Of a stretch of DNA of 64,000 nucleotides, positions 9,896-20,707 are shown piece after piece. Source of the stretch: Pseudophaeomoniella oleicola (taxonomy: Eukaryota > Ascomycota > Eurotiomycetes > Phaeomoniellales > Phaeomoniellaceae); contig QWDQ01000005.1 of NCBI GenBank assembly GCA_003868215.1, positions 248,001 through 312,000 of the forward strand. Reading direction: 5' to 3'. Made by a program: the position numbers and the translations under genes. The first letter of the stretch is position 1, and each line of letters starts with the position of its first letter. Below the pieces are notes generated by a model. It ran no database searches, was not told the origin of the DNA, and was given only the letters and a program-made list of their open reading frames with translations.

Positions 9896-11626
9896 AAGTG
9901 AGCCATTCCACAGCCAAGTGCAAGTTTCGCGGTAGGGATACAAGCCAATAGAAATGGTGGTCATTCCAAATCTTTAACCCCGTTCAGTTCTGCAAGGCTA
10001 GATATTAGAACTATTGGACAGCAGACGATCCAATCCTTCTCATCCTTGGACAAATAGTCCGTAGCAGCGAGTAAGAGAATGCATGACGACGCGCTCGAAT
10101 CATGCTATGATGGCTAGCATCATAAAGATTGGTATTTATAGAAATTCCAACAATCAGGTGCCATCCTGATGGTGTGTAGAAATACGAGGTCTGCTCAGAT
10201 CTGATGGTTTCTCCTCGGTACCTATAGAGTAATATAAACCGATCACCAGCCACATATCAATATCAGTGGCTACAAAGTCCTTACGATGACATTCGATCCA
10301 TTATGTTAAGATTGTATGCTTGGTTTCTTCGGACACTGCGTAGGCATTTCATTCAGCCTCAAGAGAACACACCTTCAGTTGATCGTAAGTGTAGGTACCA
10401 GGTAAATTACCTTACTCAGCAGTGTGGACGACATCATGGAAGCCAAGGATCTAGAGAGATAAGACACCGCATCCGAAGATCCCTCTTTATCAGGTCTTAT
10501 CTCTGTACTAAGAAACTGCGCTCCCTCTGATCTCTCGGGGATGAGAGTATAGACCGACACCGACTTTGTTCTTTGCTGTCAATATGTCATAGTCGTCTAT
10601 CTGGGACAGGAGGAAAGATAATTAGCTAAGGTAACATCACGAGAAGGGACAACCATAGATTTCGGCTAAGGTATGGTTTCCATATTGAGATCTTCCCGTT
10701 TCTGGGTCGGTTATTCATCCCTTCAAGCATTAGCCTCGCGGGTGCTGATCTTCATGCTTAACCATTACATAAGTTGCTCAGATCCGTTTAATCTTAGCTT
10801 AATTACCTTACCTTAGGTACCTTAGGTACCTTAGGTCTCTACAGATTTCCCTAAGTTAATTACCTACCTAATTACCTAAAGTTCCATAATTACGTACCTA
10901 AGGTACTTTAGGTACCCGTCTTCCACGTCTCTTGCCCCTTCATTGACTGTTGTACGTAGCCTCTTTTAAGGATAAGATAGGGGTGCCTTACCTAAATTAG
11001 CTCTTCAAGTAGCCCCTAAAGTTAACTAAGTCGTACCTTGTACCCAGTCTGACCTTGATCTGAGATCATCCAGTAACCTGCTCGAAAAGTAGACGCCGCT
11101 TTCCAATGGGGCGCCATCTCCATCCGTCATGAATTCCTCCTCCAGAGCGGTCTGATGCTGATGTTGCGACATCATAAATCTGCCAACAAGCACGTTATCT
11201 CTATCTCCTGATTCAGCTTCTACCGCGAGATTTGTCCATATAAGCGGAAACTCTGTACACCTAATCGGGATCCTGGTTACAATCGCAAACAACATTTTCG
11301 TGAGACCTCCCCGCGCCAATCATTATACACCCCGCTACGGCCAAACTCCATCAGTATCAGCTCCCTCACGATACCATTTTCATAATCTAGTATAGGAGAG
11401 AATACGAGTAACCGTCGCCACTAGAGTTCAAGTCGGACTCATCTACGAATTACCGGCGGTTGTCACTGTTGCGAAGACACTGAAAATATCTCCATCGAAG
11501 GATACGAACGTTAACCGGCGTGCTTCCTCGTGCTACCGTTCACGACGAAAGCTTTCGGTCGAAGGGCGCAATGGCATAGGATCAGGCGCGTGCTGTATGA
11601 CAGCGCCGTAATCCTGGGGCACAAAG
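9896..11626. other. Intergenic, AT-rich with palindromic repeat cluster
   Basis: About 1.7 kb lies between two plus-strand genes. The middle (about 10797-10925) is a dense array of CCTTAGGTACC-type units, listed separately. Minus frames of 80-97 codons at 10011-10253 and 11026-11319 lack protein character. The promoter of the cyclic-nucleotide/F-box gene should lie near 11.3-11.6 kb. Confidence 0.5.
10797..10917. repeat. CCTTAGGTACC palindromic array
   Basis: Three near-perfect copies of CCTTAGGTA lie head to tail from about 10811, followed by repeated AATTACCTA units and ACCTAAGGTACTTTAGGTAC. The pieces are largely self-complementary, so the stretch could fold into hairpins. Related but shorter clusters lie at 5128, 7440, 36840 and 62617. 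No terminal repeats or coding content mark it as a transposon. Confidence 0.7.
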
Positions 11627-14545
11627 ATGCGGCGTCATCATGGTCGCTCGCCATTTGCAAGCAAGGTGGCAGCGCCGCTGTCAGACACGGCCACTTTGCT
11701 TCGCACCTTCGAGACCCAGACAAATCCAAGTCGGCCGATGCGACCGTCCCCACTGGCAGCGTCGCAGATCCAAGGAATGCCATTGGACCTGATTGATCGC
11801 ATACGTTCATTTCCACTCTTCCAATCTACCCCCGAATCCTTTCTAGCTGAGGTCGGTGTACATCTGCGACCGCAAATGCACAAGCCCAACGAATACATCT
11901 TGACTGAAGGGGAGGACGCGAAGGCAATGTACTGGCTGGTCCGAGGCGCAGTAGCGGTGACTTCGCGAGACGGAGAGAGCGTTTATGCCGAATTGAAGCC
12001 TGGAGCTTTCTTCGGTGAGATTGGCATCTTGATGGAAAGGCCACGGACTGCAACTATTGTTGCCCGAACTCGGTGCCTCCTTGTATCCTTGAAGAAGGAA
12101 GACTTGCAGAAGATTTTGCCAACGTACCCTGAAGTAGAACGAGCAATTCGAGAGGAAGCCCAAGAGAGACTTATGATCCTGGAAAGGAAAAAGAAGGAAC
12201 GCCAACCTATAGTCACTACACCGACGGCCATACCTGCGCGCAAACCGTCAAAGAGAGTACGCGATCAACTATCGGAAGACGCAGCAAGGGGCACTCTTCA
12301 TGACCTGGGCAGAACCGGTAGGAAGAAACGAAAATCTCCAAGTCCCGGGACGACAGACGTGTCACCTTCCAGTGCTTTGGGAAATGGCCTGGTCAATGTG
12401 CGTCAATTGCTCAAGCAGCTACCGTTATTCGCCGACCTTCCCCCAGATATGCTTCACTTCCTGGGGCTGAATGCTCAACCCCGATCGTATCCTCCGTTCG
12501 CCGACATAATTAAACAAGACTCCATGGGCCGCGAGGTATATTTCTTGGTAGACGGCGAAGTCGAAGTGCTCGACGAACACTATGCGCCAAGTCCGAATGG
12601 GAACATAACGTCTTCGTACAAGCCACCTACTGTCAAAGCACGATTGAAACCAGGTCAGTATTTCGGTGAAGTGGTGAGCTTGTCGCTTGCGCCTCGTCGG
12701 ACGGCCACGGTCAGGTCCGTGACGGCTGTGGAATGTCTCATGATCAGTGGGCAGGTCCTGTCAGAGTTTTGGGAAAGATGTCCGCCACCTGTAAAGAATC
12801 AAGTGGAGGATACCGCACGTGAAAGGCTTGAATCAGCCTCGGATAATGATGTAATAATGCAAGATCAAGCAGAGACAACGCCAGCTATCAATGAACTTGC
12901 CATTGGTGAGAAGAGATCGGCGACACCCAAGAGAAAGCCAACCCCTACCGTCACTTTCAACGATTACGAACTGAACAGCCCTCATAGACCATCCGGGAAA
13001 GATGAGTTGGCTATACTCGAAGTATCTGATCCAGATCCATTCCTGAGCTTAGGATTGGAGAAAGTAAGGCAACGATCCAGGAGAGGCTCTCTTGCCCCTC
13101 CACCACCCGACGGAAAACCATACGAGACACGCAAGAAGAGTGCCTCCCCTCCCTCATCGAGGTCTCAGACACCTGGTCCTCCAAAGCTCAAACGACCCCT
13201 CTCAACTCCGTCAGCGGTACCGAAAAGGACCCGGCTGTCCCCTCCCTCCGAAAGCCCCTCTTTTCCGGCAGGTATATTGCCAGATCCTGTCCTGCACATA
13301 CTGTTTCAATATTTTGATGTTTATGACTTAATGATTTTTCGGCTTGTATCAAAGCATTGGGCTGGCTTGATAGCGAATTCGCCCCATATTTTACACCATC
13401 TCGATCTTACGCCTTATAATCGAAAGCTTACTGATGATGTCCTAACCAAGATTATATGTCCATTTGTTGGATCTCGACCACGGTTCATTGATATCAGTAA
13501 TTGCTTCCATATGACGGATGAAGGTTTTACAGCTCTGGCTACAACGTGCAGTGCCAATGTTACGAGTTGGAAAATGAAAAGTGTTTGGGACGTCACGGCG
13601 CCTGCTATACTTGACATGGCCAATCGAGCGAAAGGTTTATCAGAGATAGACTTGAGCAATTGCCGGAAAGTCAGTGATACTTTGCTTGCTAGAATAGTTG
13701 GATGGGTGGTTCCAGTGCCCTCTCCGCAACAACAGCAGCAACAGCAGCAACAAGCCACACGACCCGTTCTGAACCCTCATGCCGCACGAGCTCAACAGCA
13801 GCAACAGGTACAGACTGCACAACAACCCCCACCCGGGACAGTGATTGGATGTCCCAATCTTAAAAGCATCACGCTGTCCTACTGCAAGCATGTCACCGAT
13901 CGTTCAATGCACCATATCGCTGCGCACGCTGCCAATCGTATCGAACAGATAGACTTAACTCGTTGCACTACCATTACGGACACCGGGTTTCAGTACTGGG
14001 GAAATACGCAGTTTATCAAGCTTCGAAAATTGTGCCTTGCAGATTGCACATATCTGACGGATAATGCGATTGTCTACCTCGCGAACGCTGCCAAAGGGTT
14101 GCGAGAGCTCGATCTAGTCAGTAACTCTTCCTTGTTGAAGATGCAATCCTTCCCATCACAATGTTTTACTAATGACCTTCTTGACTCGTAGTCATTTTGC
14201 TGTGCACTCTCAGACACCTCCACCGAAGTCCTCTCCCTCGGCTGTCCCGACCTAACCCACCTCTCCCTCTCATTCTGCGGCTCCGCCGTCTCCGACGCGT
14301 CTCTCCGCCTCGTCGGTTTACATCTCGCATCCCTCCGCCAACTGTCCGTCCGGGGCTGCGTGCGAGTCACCGGCGCCGGCGTCGAGGGTGTCGTCGAAGG
14401 ATGCCGCAACCTGGAATTGTTTGATGTGAGCCAGTGTAAGAATCTGGTCCCTTGGCTACAGACGGGTGCGCATGAACGGGGCAAGTATCGCGGCCTCATC
14501 AAGTGGGAAACCGCTTGTGATCGGAACGGGAAACCTGTTCGGTAA
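11627..14545 (+). CDS. Protein with two cyclic-nucleotide-binding domains, an F-box and leucine-rich repeats
   Basis: Two exons (11627-14116 and 14192-14545; 75-nt intron, in phase) give about 946 residues. Domain order: a first cNMP-binding domain at about residues 55-180 with phosphate cassette FGEIGILMERPRTAT; a second at about 260-400 with FGEVVSLSLAPRRTAT; a disordered Ser/Pro-rich linker at 420-545; an F-box from about 548 (LPDPVLHILFQYFDVYDLMIF); then AMN1-like leucine-rich repeats (ITDTGFQYWGNTQFIKLRKL, LTDNAIVYLANAAKGLRELDL) to the end. A poly-glutamine insert interrupts the repeats near 700-725. Both cassettes keep the Glu that contacts the ribose and the Arg that contacts the cyclic phosphate in protein kinase A. 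F-box/LRR proteins normally bind Skp1 in SCF ubiquitin ligases, so a cAMP- or cGMP-responsive ligase adaptor is a reasonable inference. The start is uncertain; Met38 is an alternative. Confidence 0.88.
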
Positions 14546-14779
14546 TCAGAGCGGAAAGACTTTTCGAGACACCACCCTTGAGTACTGAGTACTGAGGAGG
14601 CGAGGGTTTGCTGGGTACCCCTGATTCGTTGTTACCCTTCCTTGTTTTATTCCGGTAGATGAATACAAGCCATCTGGACTGACTAATTACCTCGTCCGCT
14701 TAAATCGAGAGAAAGTTCTCATACAATTTTTAACCCATCGGTCATTTTGACGTTTGTAGACAAAAGTAGATACAGTAGA

Positions 14780-14799
14780 AGGAGGAGGAGGAGGAGGAG
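14780..14799. repeat. (GGA)n microsatellite
   Basis: Six to seven copies of AGG lie in the 286-bp gap between the convergent F-box/LRR gene and the Tim17-family gene, close to the latter's stop codon. Confidence 0.9.
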
Positions 14800-14831
14800 C
14801 ATGAAGGGCAGAGACATGGCATGAGATCGAA

Positions 14832-15677
14832 TCATATCTGATTTCCTTCGTCTAGTAACCGTTGAGATCCGCCTTGTTCGTATCCCTGGTCATTTCCCTC
14901 GTCTTGTTCCCCTTTCTTCCAACCGAATCTTCGCTTCGCCCATCTCACGTACGGTGGCGTCTCTCCTCTGCCCCACATCAGGAGATCCTGCAGCAGGCCA
15001 AAACCGAGACCGCCGACGGCCGCGATGCGGGTCGTCCGCGCGGCCGTGAAGACGTCGCCCCAGTGGTGGATGGCGCTGAAGAGGCCGGCCATAGTCAGGC
15101 CGGCGCCGATGCTGCTCGTGAAGTCGCGCTCGCCTTTCAGTTGGTCGAAGGCTTCTTCGACGACGAGGAAGAGGGAGCCCCAGGCGGTGGTGCGGAGGCC
15201 GGTGGCGCAACCCTTCTTCACGCCGCCGATGATGGTGTGGTAGTTTTTCGATTTGTGGTAGAGGTACCAGCCTGGAGTGGAGGTGGGGAGACGGTGGGCG
15301 TTGAGGGCGCGGTAGCGGAGAGCGGCTTCGGGTCCGCCGATGCTGCCACCGAGGAGGAAGCCGGTGGAGAAGGAGAGGATGGAGAAGAGGGTCAGGCGGG
15401 AGGGAAATGGGAGATTGAGGCGGCCTGGGGCGACATTGGTGTCGGAAGAGCTTTGGATGGTAAAGGGAGAAGGTAGTCGGCGCGTTGCTTTCGAAATCGG
15501 ATCTATCGTTGTGGGTATTTGGGAGACATAGGGAGGTGGGATGTGAATGGACGTTGTGGTCTCAGAGGGGACGACGAGCTCTGACTGTGAAACCTGTGAC
15601 TGGGTCGTCAACTGTGCTGCTGGTTGTGATTGATGCTTCTCTTCCCCTTGGGAAAAGATGTTCCATCGCCAGCCCAT
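14832..15677 (-). CDS. Tim17/Tim22/Tim23-family membrane protein
   Basis: This intronless gene encodes 281 residues. The first 85 are polar, Gln/Ser/Pro-rich and probably disordered. From about residue 95 there are three or four weakly hydrophobic glycine-rich helices: SILSFSTGFLLGGSIGG, then GGVKKGCATGLRTTAWGSLFLVVEE, a GLTMAGLFSAIHHWGDVFTA segment, and a final GGLGFGLLQDLLMW. The G-x-x-x-G-rich pattern with RTTAWGSLF followed by ERDFTSSIGAGLTMAGLFSA is typical of the Tim17/22/23/PMP24 superfamily. Members sit in the mitochondrial inner membrane or peroxisome, in protein import, complex I assembly or unknown roles; I cannot say which applies here. The C-terminal tail is basic then acidic. 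It converges with the F-box/LRR gene and diverges from the small gene at 16311. Confidence 0.75.
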   Translation of the reverse strand: MGWRWNIFSQGEEKHQSQPAAQLTTQSQVSQSELVVPSETTTSIHIPPPYVSQIPTTIDPISKATRRLPSPFTIQSSSDTNVAPGRLNLPFPSRLTLFSILSFSTGFLLGGSIGGPEAALRYRALNAHRLPTSTPGWYLYHKSKNYHTIIGGVKKGCATGLRTTAWGSLFLVVEEAFDQLKGERDFTSSIGAGLTMAGLFSAIHHWGDVFTAARTTRIAAVGGLGFGLLQDLLMWGRGETPPYVRWAKRRFGWKKGEQDEGNDQGYEQGGSQRLLDEGNQI

Positions 15678-16310
15678 TGCTGTCGGAATCTGAGAAGATA
15701 TGCCCCAGCTAGACCGTAGATATGAGAAGCCACACGGATGAAAGGGTCGGATCCGTTGGTAGCGTGCTCGCTTGAATTATGTCGACACTTTACCGTCTGG
15801 TCCGTAACCCTGTGTTCCCGAGCACAACCATCATTCAAATGTTGATCTGATATGTTTGCTGTTGGTTTTCTGTAACGGTGTAGGAGATCTCGGCAACTTC
15901 ATGAATAAGAGCTCGGAGCTTCTGACCGAGTAGAAGCTTCCACTTCCCTGCAGATCGGATCGTTGGAGAAAAACCAATTAACGCGGTCCCCGGTAACCAA
16001 TTATTATTTGAGGCGATCGCCCCGCGTCATTTCAGTTCGCGTTCTGGTTGAAGTTGATGTTTGAATAAAAGTCTCTCAAGCGTTCGAACATCTTCTTGGT
16101 CAATATCTCGTTCGATACATATTCACTTTCTCGAGACTCAAAATCGAAGACGACTGTGTCAAGACCCCTTTGACGGGCTTTACGTTCATTTACTCAAGTG
16201 TTCTACTTTCGTCCCTTGAAACTACTTGGGAGCTATCATTGTACCTCTACATCACCAGCCTCTGGGTCTGGGGATTAGACTGTAGGAGACTACATCAGTT
16301 TGAAGTCATT
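15678..16310. other. Divergent intergenic region
   Basis: These 633 bp separate the Tim17-family start from the ATG at 16311 and should contain both promoters. No gene, repeat or RNA is recognised. Confidence 0.55.
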
Positions 16311-16875
16311 ATGGTGCGCTTAATGATTGTCTGGGGTATCTAAAAGCACATCACTCTGACTAATAATACATCTGCAGTCGACCGTCACACCACAACATCA
16401 AACCATCCTCCTCAGACACTCTATCCACACCGTCCTTATCTCACTTCTACCCACCGCCCCCATATCTTCGATCAAGGCGGATCTCCTTAACGCACTCTCG
16501 TCTCGAAATATCACCGAGCTTGCCTCTGTCCCAGTTCCAAGCCCCGATGAGGTAGACAAAGTCGAACTGGGCATAATGAACGATCGAAAAGATTACAGAA
16601 AGGGATTTAGGTTACTGCTGGAAGGCGACCCGTTGGCAGGACTAGATGGTGAAGATGAGAAGAAGGGAAAGGGCAAAGGGAAGAAGGCTGCGAGCATGAC
16701 AAATAATACAGTCGCAGGGGTCGGGTTAAGGGAAGGTGACGTGGTCGCTTTCCGCTTCAAGACCGAGATCGCCGATAAAGGAGAGGATGAGGATGAGGAG
16801 ATGCTAGAAGGGCTTGACAATATTGATGAGGGTACTTGGGATGTGGTATGGCCAAGTTATGAGGATGAGGAGTGA
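16311..16875 (+). CDS. Small conserved-looking acidic protein, function unknown
   Basis: The coding sequence is split so that the first exon supplies only the ATG (16311-16313). A 64-nt intron (GTGCGC donor, CTAAT branch-like site, CTGCAG acceptor) is followed by exon 2 at 16378-16875, giving 166 residues. The model is supported because exon 2 is open from the acceptor and reads STVTPQHQTILLRHSIHTV, an amphipathic protein-like start. The alternative first Met at 16576 would lose this helical half. The middle is rich in Lys/Gly (KKGKGKGKKAAS) and the C-terminus is very acidic, ending GTWDVVWPSYEDEE. I do not recognise a family. It may be nuclear, judged only from charge. Confidence 0.65.
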
Positions 16876-17851
16876 AGGCTTCCTGAGACACAGAGAATGT
16901 CAAGTTGTGACTTTTCACAATGGGAAATGAATTCCTAACTAGAGAGGGCCTCTCTCTGCTCATAGTAACTCTATGGTTAATCTGGTCTTCGCATTTGCTC
17001 GGATACTTGGATATTGGCTTCGTACGAAGCTCAAACAACATCGACGCGATCTGACATCGACCTGGGTCCTGCCGAACATCATACGTGAATGCGTTTTCCC
17101 GGAACCTGCAGCAGCAATCGAGACCAGCAAATACCTGCATGCATTTGGTGTGGACACGTCGGTATCAATCATGTCAATACTACGAAGGCTTTCTATGGTC
17201 AGGGGTCCATGTCAACGTAACGGAATCGAGCCAGCCTGTCCCCGCTCTCCATAGCAGGCATCACGCCAAGAGACCTGGGAGCAACTTCAGAGTATCTAGG
17301 CGTCCAGCTGGCTTATGCTGTTACTTCGAAGGAGCCACGGGAACGCAATACAGACTATGTTCTTCCGAGGAACGTGTTATCATGATTACAATGCTCCGGC
17401 GTCAAGAAACGGTTCACTCTTGATCTACGGTGGAAGCGTCCTTGAATTGATCCACGAGGCTGTGCTACTAATGTTGAGTGAAGGATCTGGAGTGTTGTTA
17501 TCGTAGGGTATATATATGCGATTTTACAAAGCTTCAACGTAGTAGAGCAGCGATAGTGACAGCCAGTAATAAGGCCTGTCTTTTGGAGGTATATGGTGGC
17601 TCAAGTAGTGAATAGGTATCATTAGATTGGTATTCCAGACACCGATTATACCTGATTATTGAGCAGCACCAGCGCCCATAGTTGTATTTTTCCCTTATTT
17701 TGCCACAGCAGAGTCTCGAACGCCGGAACGTAGAAGCTGTTCCCTCACGCCGCTGACCAGTTTACCCGTCCTTGTAGCCCAAGTTTGAGCGGCCTTTCCC
17801 TCGAGCGCCAAACCCCTCATCAAGGAACCCTCACTTCCCGAATCCTGCCAA
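16876..17851. other. Convergent intergenic region, no gene supported
   Basis: Nearly 1 kb lies between the ends of a plus and a minus gene. Short frames on both strands (up to 127 codons, minus at 16757-17140) overlap coding DNA or lack protein character. I see no repeats. Confidence 0.5.
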
Positions 17852-18806
17852 TCAGCAAATACCCGTGACTTCATACGCCAACTCCGCCGCCGGGTCATCC
17901 ATCACCTCCACGCCAGCAGCGGCTTCCGGAGCCGAAGCGTTGGCAGGAAGCAACACGGTCTGATTCGCCATGTTGACCGGAGCAGCAGCGGCAATACTGG
18001 CGGCGGCGGCGCCGCTCGGAGCCAGGGCCGCGAGACCCGTGGCCGAGGCTGCGGCTGTGGCGGCGGGGTCTGTGAGGATGAGGTTGGAGGCTGTTGGGCC
18101 GGCGTCGAGGCCGGTGCAGTTCCCGGAGCCGACGGTGAGGGTTTGGGCGTCGGTTACTGTGGTAGAGAGGGGGGAGGTTAGTTGGTTGGTCAGGACGCAC
18201 AAGGATTAAGGGGGGATCTTTTACGGAGAAATGATGGGGTTTGTATGGGAAAGGTTTACCTTGACATGTGGTCGTTGCGTTGCTGCCTTGGTCGGCGAGG
18301 AGGGCCGACATCGCGTAACGTTTGGAATTGCCAGATGCGACATCGATGACGACCTGAACAACTTGAATCACGATGTTGACATTCTTGTGTTTGTTCTTCA
18401 TGGATTCCTTTCTCTTGTGGTTTTTCTTCTTGTTGCTACCTTTGTTCTTGATGAGGATTTTGGTCACCTTCTTCTCGAATGTGATCTCGGCGTTTCCAAT
18501 CTTCTCGGAGACGACGAGGTCGGTGACTCGAATATCAACTTCCTCATCGTTGTTGTTCTTGTCCTTGTTCTTGTTCCTGTGCTTGCTCTTCTTGTTTTCG
18601 CCATTCCTCTTGTCGAGATGAGGAGCATATGGAACATGAAGGTCACTGGCATGGACCCATCTTGGGGTTAAGCCAGCTTCGGCATTGGTCGGTGCTACCC
18701 CAGATCAGGACCTGTGACATCCACGAAATGCTCAGGCAAACGTACCTGCATATGCACATCCAGCTATTAATCCCGCCACACAGTAAGAAGCGAGTGAAAG
18801 ACGCAT
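17852..18806 (-). CDS. Secreted Lys/Asn-rich protein with Kex2-like site and Ala-rich tail
   Basis: Three exons (18806-18746, 18676-18260, 18156-17852) give 260 residues. Exon 1 is a signal peptide (MRLSLASYCVAGLIAGCAYA) that ends almost at the splice site. Intron 1 needs an AAG acceptor (after 18677) to keep frame; intron 2 is 103 nt with a CAG acceptor. Residues 21-44 look like a short propeptide ending LDKR, a good Kex2 cleavage site. Residues 45-120 are extremely basic and hydrophilic (NKNKDKNNND, then KKKNHKRKESMKNKHKN) with a TFEKKVTKI segment between. Next comes a hydrophobic helix (NIVIQVVQVVIDVASGN) and a Cys-containing linker, and the last 100 residues are Ala-rich with an N-glycosylation-type NQT. 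No family recognised. It could be a cell-wall or secreted effector-like protein. The exon 2 acceptor is the least certain point. Confidence 0.65.
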
Positions 18807-19989
18807 TTTGAAATGTAAAAGAAAGGACCTCTAAGCCAGGAGGATGTATAATCTAAAGAGCGGTCACAGACACGCTAGAAATGAATGTAAAGAAGGAATG
18901 TTATCACAAAAGAAGCGTAACGGACGTTTTGGAATGCACGAGATGAATCTACAGTGGCTGTCTACGATGGGAGTCATGATACTTATGATTATGTTCAGAG
19001 CGGATCGACAGTCATCCGATTCCTAGGGGTGCATGAAGCCGGTGACAGAAGAACGCCACAGCGACTTCAAAACTTTCTTTGGAGCACAAGATCCCGAAGA
19101 AGGCCCAATAATACCACTGTATTATGATGAGAGCCGCTGGGCCTCACAGCTGGCCACCGCGGACAGGGGGATCTAGTTCCAGCCAAGAGATTTAACCTCC
19201 CTCAGGAAATGTCATGATCGATATGTCCGGGGTTGCAGATCCTCCACGGATTCGATTCGGCCTTTGAGATCGTTGTAGATGTGCACCTTCCAGATGAGGA
19301 ACGGTGGAGAGAGGCACTGAACGGAACGAGACCCCTCCTTCAGGAGCGTCCAGAATCTACTAGTCGATGAAACCGATGATGTGCCAGATTACTTGGCGGT
19401 TCATGCTGGGCCGGAACATTCCCTCATGAGGTTGTTGGACACAGTGAGAGTCTCGAATGGGTATGACAGGCTCCGACGAGCGAAAGGCTTATTCACAGGT
19501 TGATACCTAGTTTTGGTGCCTTGAAGAAGACGAGAGTTGCGTTCGTAAACACTGCCAGCTGGATCTTGTTGCCGGACAAGAGACATGGCCCATTGGCTTT
19601 CCTTGAGCATGCAAGCGGAGAAATAGCCGTCGTATATCAGTTGAAATTTTCTGATACTCAAGAGTGCATTACTAGGGGCCAATTCAGGAGAATGATGATA
19701 GCGACGACAGAAAGACAAGAACTTGATATACGCAGTCGATAAAGCCGATCCAGAGTCTTGGCATAGATGATGCCAAGACTTTGCGTCTCGTCTTCCAAAT
19801 TCGGTTTTTAGGGTTTCGAACAAATAATTGAAACACGTGATCTTGAATCTGCCATCCACACTTTGTAGCTCCGCCTGAACGACCGCGAGAACTTTTCGAA
19901 GGTCACCGTCGCTCTCACGCCAGCATCGCACCAACCACTCTACAACTTGTCATATCGATTGCAGCAGGTCAAGCATCAATACCGCAATC
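18807..19989. other. Intergenic, with a possible degraded coding stretch
   Basis: This gap separates the divergent secreted-protein and RPS19 genes. Apart from the possible relic at 19230-19742 and a 177-codon minus frame over the same DNA, nothing is recognised. The RPS19 promoter should lie just upstream of 19990. Confidence 0.45.
19230..19742 (+). pseudogene. Possible relic of a host gene split over three frames
   Basis: Three consecutive protein-like plus-strand frames abut or overlap slightly. 19230-19370 reads LQILHGFDSAFEIVVDVHLP and on; 19363-19503 contains DDVPDYLAVHAGPEHSLMRL; 19500-19742 contains KKTRVAFVNTASWILLPDKR. Each has balanced composition, and no GT-AG intron of normal size would join them, so two frameshifts in a once continuous gene would explain the pattern. 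No family is recognised, and a competing 177-codon minus frame (19401-19934) covers much of the same DNA. Chance openness is a real alternative. Confidence 0.25.
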
Positions 19990-20707
19990 ATGGGTGGCGT
20001 CACTGTCAGAGATGTTGATGTGAGTCAGTCCCAACAACTTCGCAAGTGAAGAAGGAAGGAGATGCGCTTTGCGGCAGGACATCGCAATTCAGTCTTGCCA
20101 TGCTTGTTGATCTTGGGTTCTTCTTCATTGCGCTACAACTTATGTGTATACTGGCGGTCTCAATGGGCATGTTGGCTGACATTCATCGTCTACAGGCTCA
20201 AAAGTTCATCATGGCTTACTCCGAGTTCTTGAAGAGACAAGGAAAGCTTGAAATCCCAGGTACGACTCATTGACGATCTTTCGAATTGTTCTTCAACGGA
20301 TTTGCATTGGCTGCACCACTAGAATGTTTTCTAACATGATTTGAATTACAGGTTGGGTCGACACAGTCAAGACATCCCACTCAAACGAACTCCCACCACA
20401 AGATGCCGATTGGTTCTACGTCCGAGCTGCCGCCATTGCCCGACACATCTACCTCCGCAAGTCAGTCGGTGTTGGCCGCTTGAGGAAAGTCCACGGCAGC
20501 ACCAAGAACCGTGGCTCCCGCCCATCGCACCACGTCGATGGTTCAGGTTCCGTTGAGAGAAAGGTCATGCAATCTTTGGAGAAGTTGGGTGTTTTGGAAC
20601 AGGATGAGGAGAGCGCCCGAGGTGGAAGGAGAATCACCCAGAGCGGTATGCGGGATTTGGACCGAATTGCCCAGGGTACCATTGAGGAGGACGAGGACGA
20701 TGAGTAA
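19990..20707 (+). CDS. rps19: 40S ribosomal protein S19 (eS19)
   Basis: Three exons (19990-20019, 20196-20259, 20352-20707) give 149 residues, the normal eS19 length. The protein reads MGGVTVRDVD, then AQKFIMAYSEFLKRQGKLEI, then GWVDTVKTSHSNELPPQDAD and WFYVRAAAIARHIYLRKSVG, with the family signature KVHGSTKNRGSRPSHHV intact. It is a small-subunit protein of the ribosome head needed for 18S rRNA 3'-end maturation. The acidic tail DEDDE is typical of filamentous fungi. The introns are 176 and 92 nt. The early first intron, after ten codons, is common in fungal ribosomal protein genes. Confidence 0.97.

Noticed and set aside
19401-19934. 177-codon minus-strand frame upstream of RPS19
   Set aside because: It overlaps the RPS19 promoter area, has no recognisable domain, and competes with the more protein-like plus-strand frames in the same DNA.
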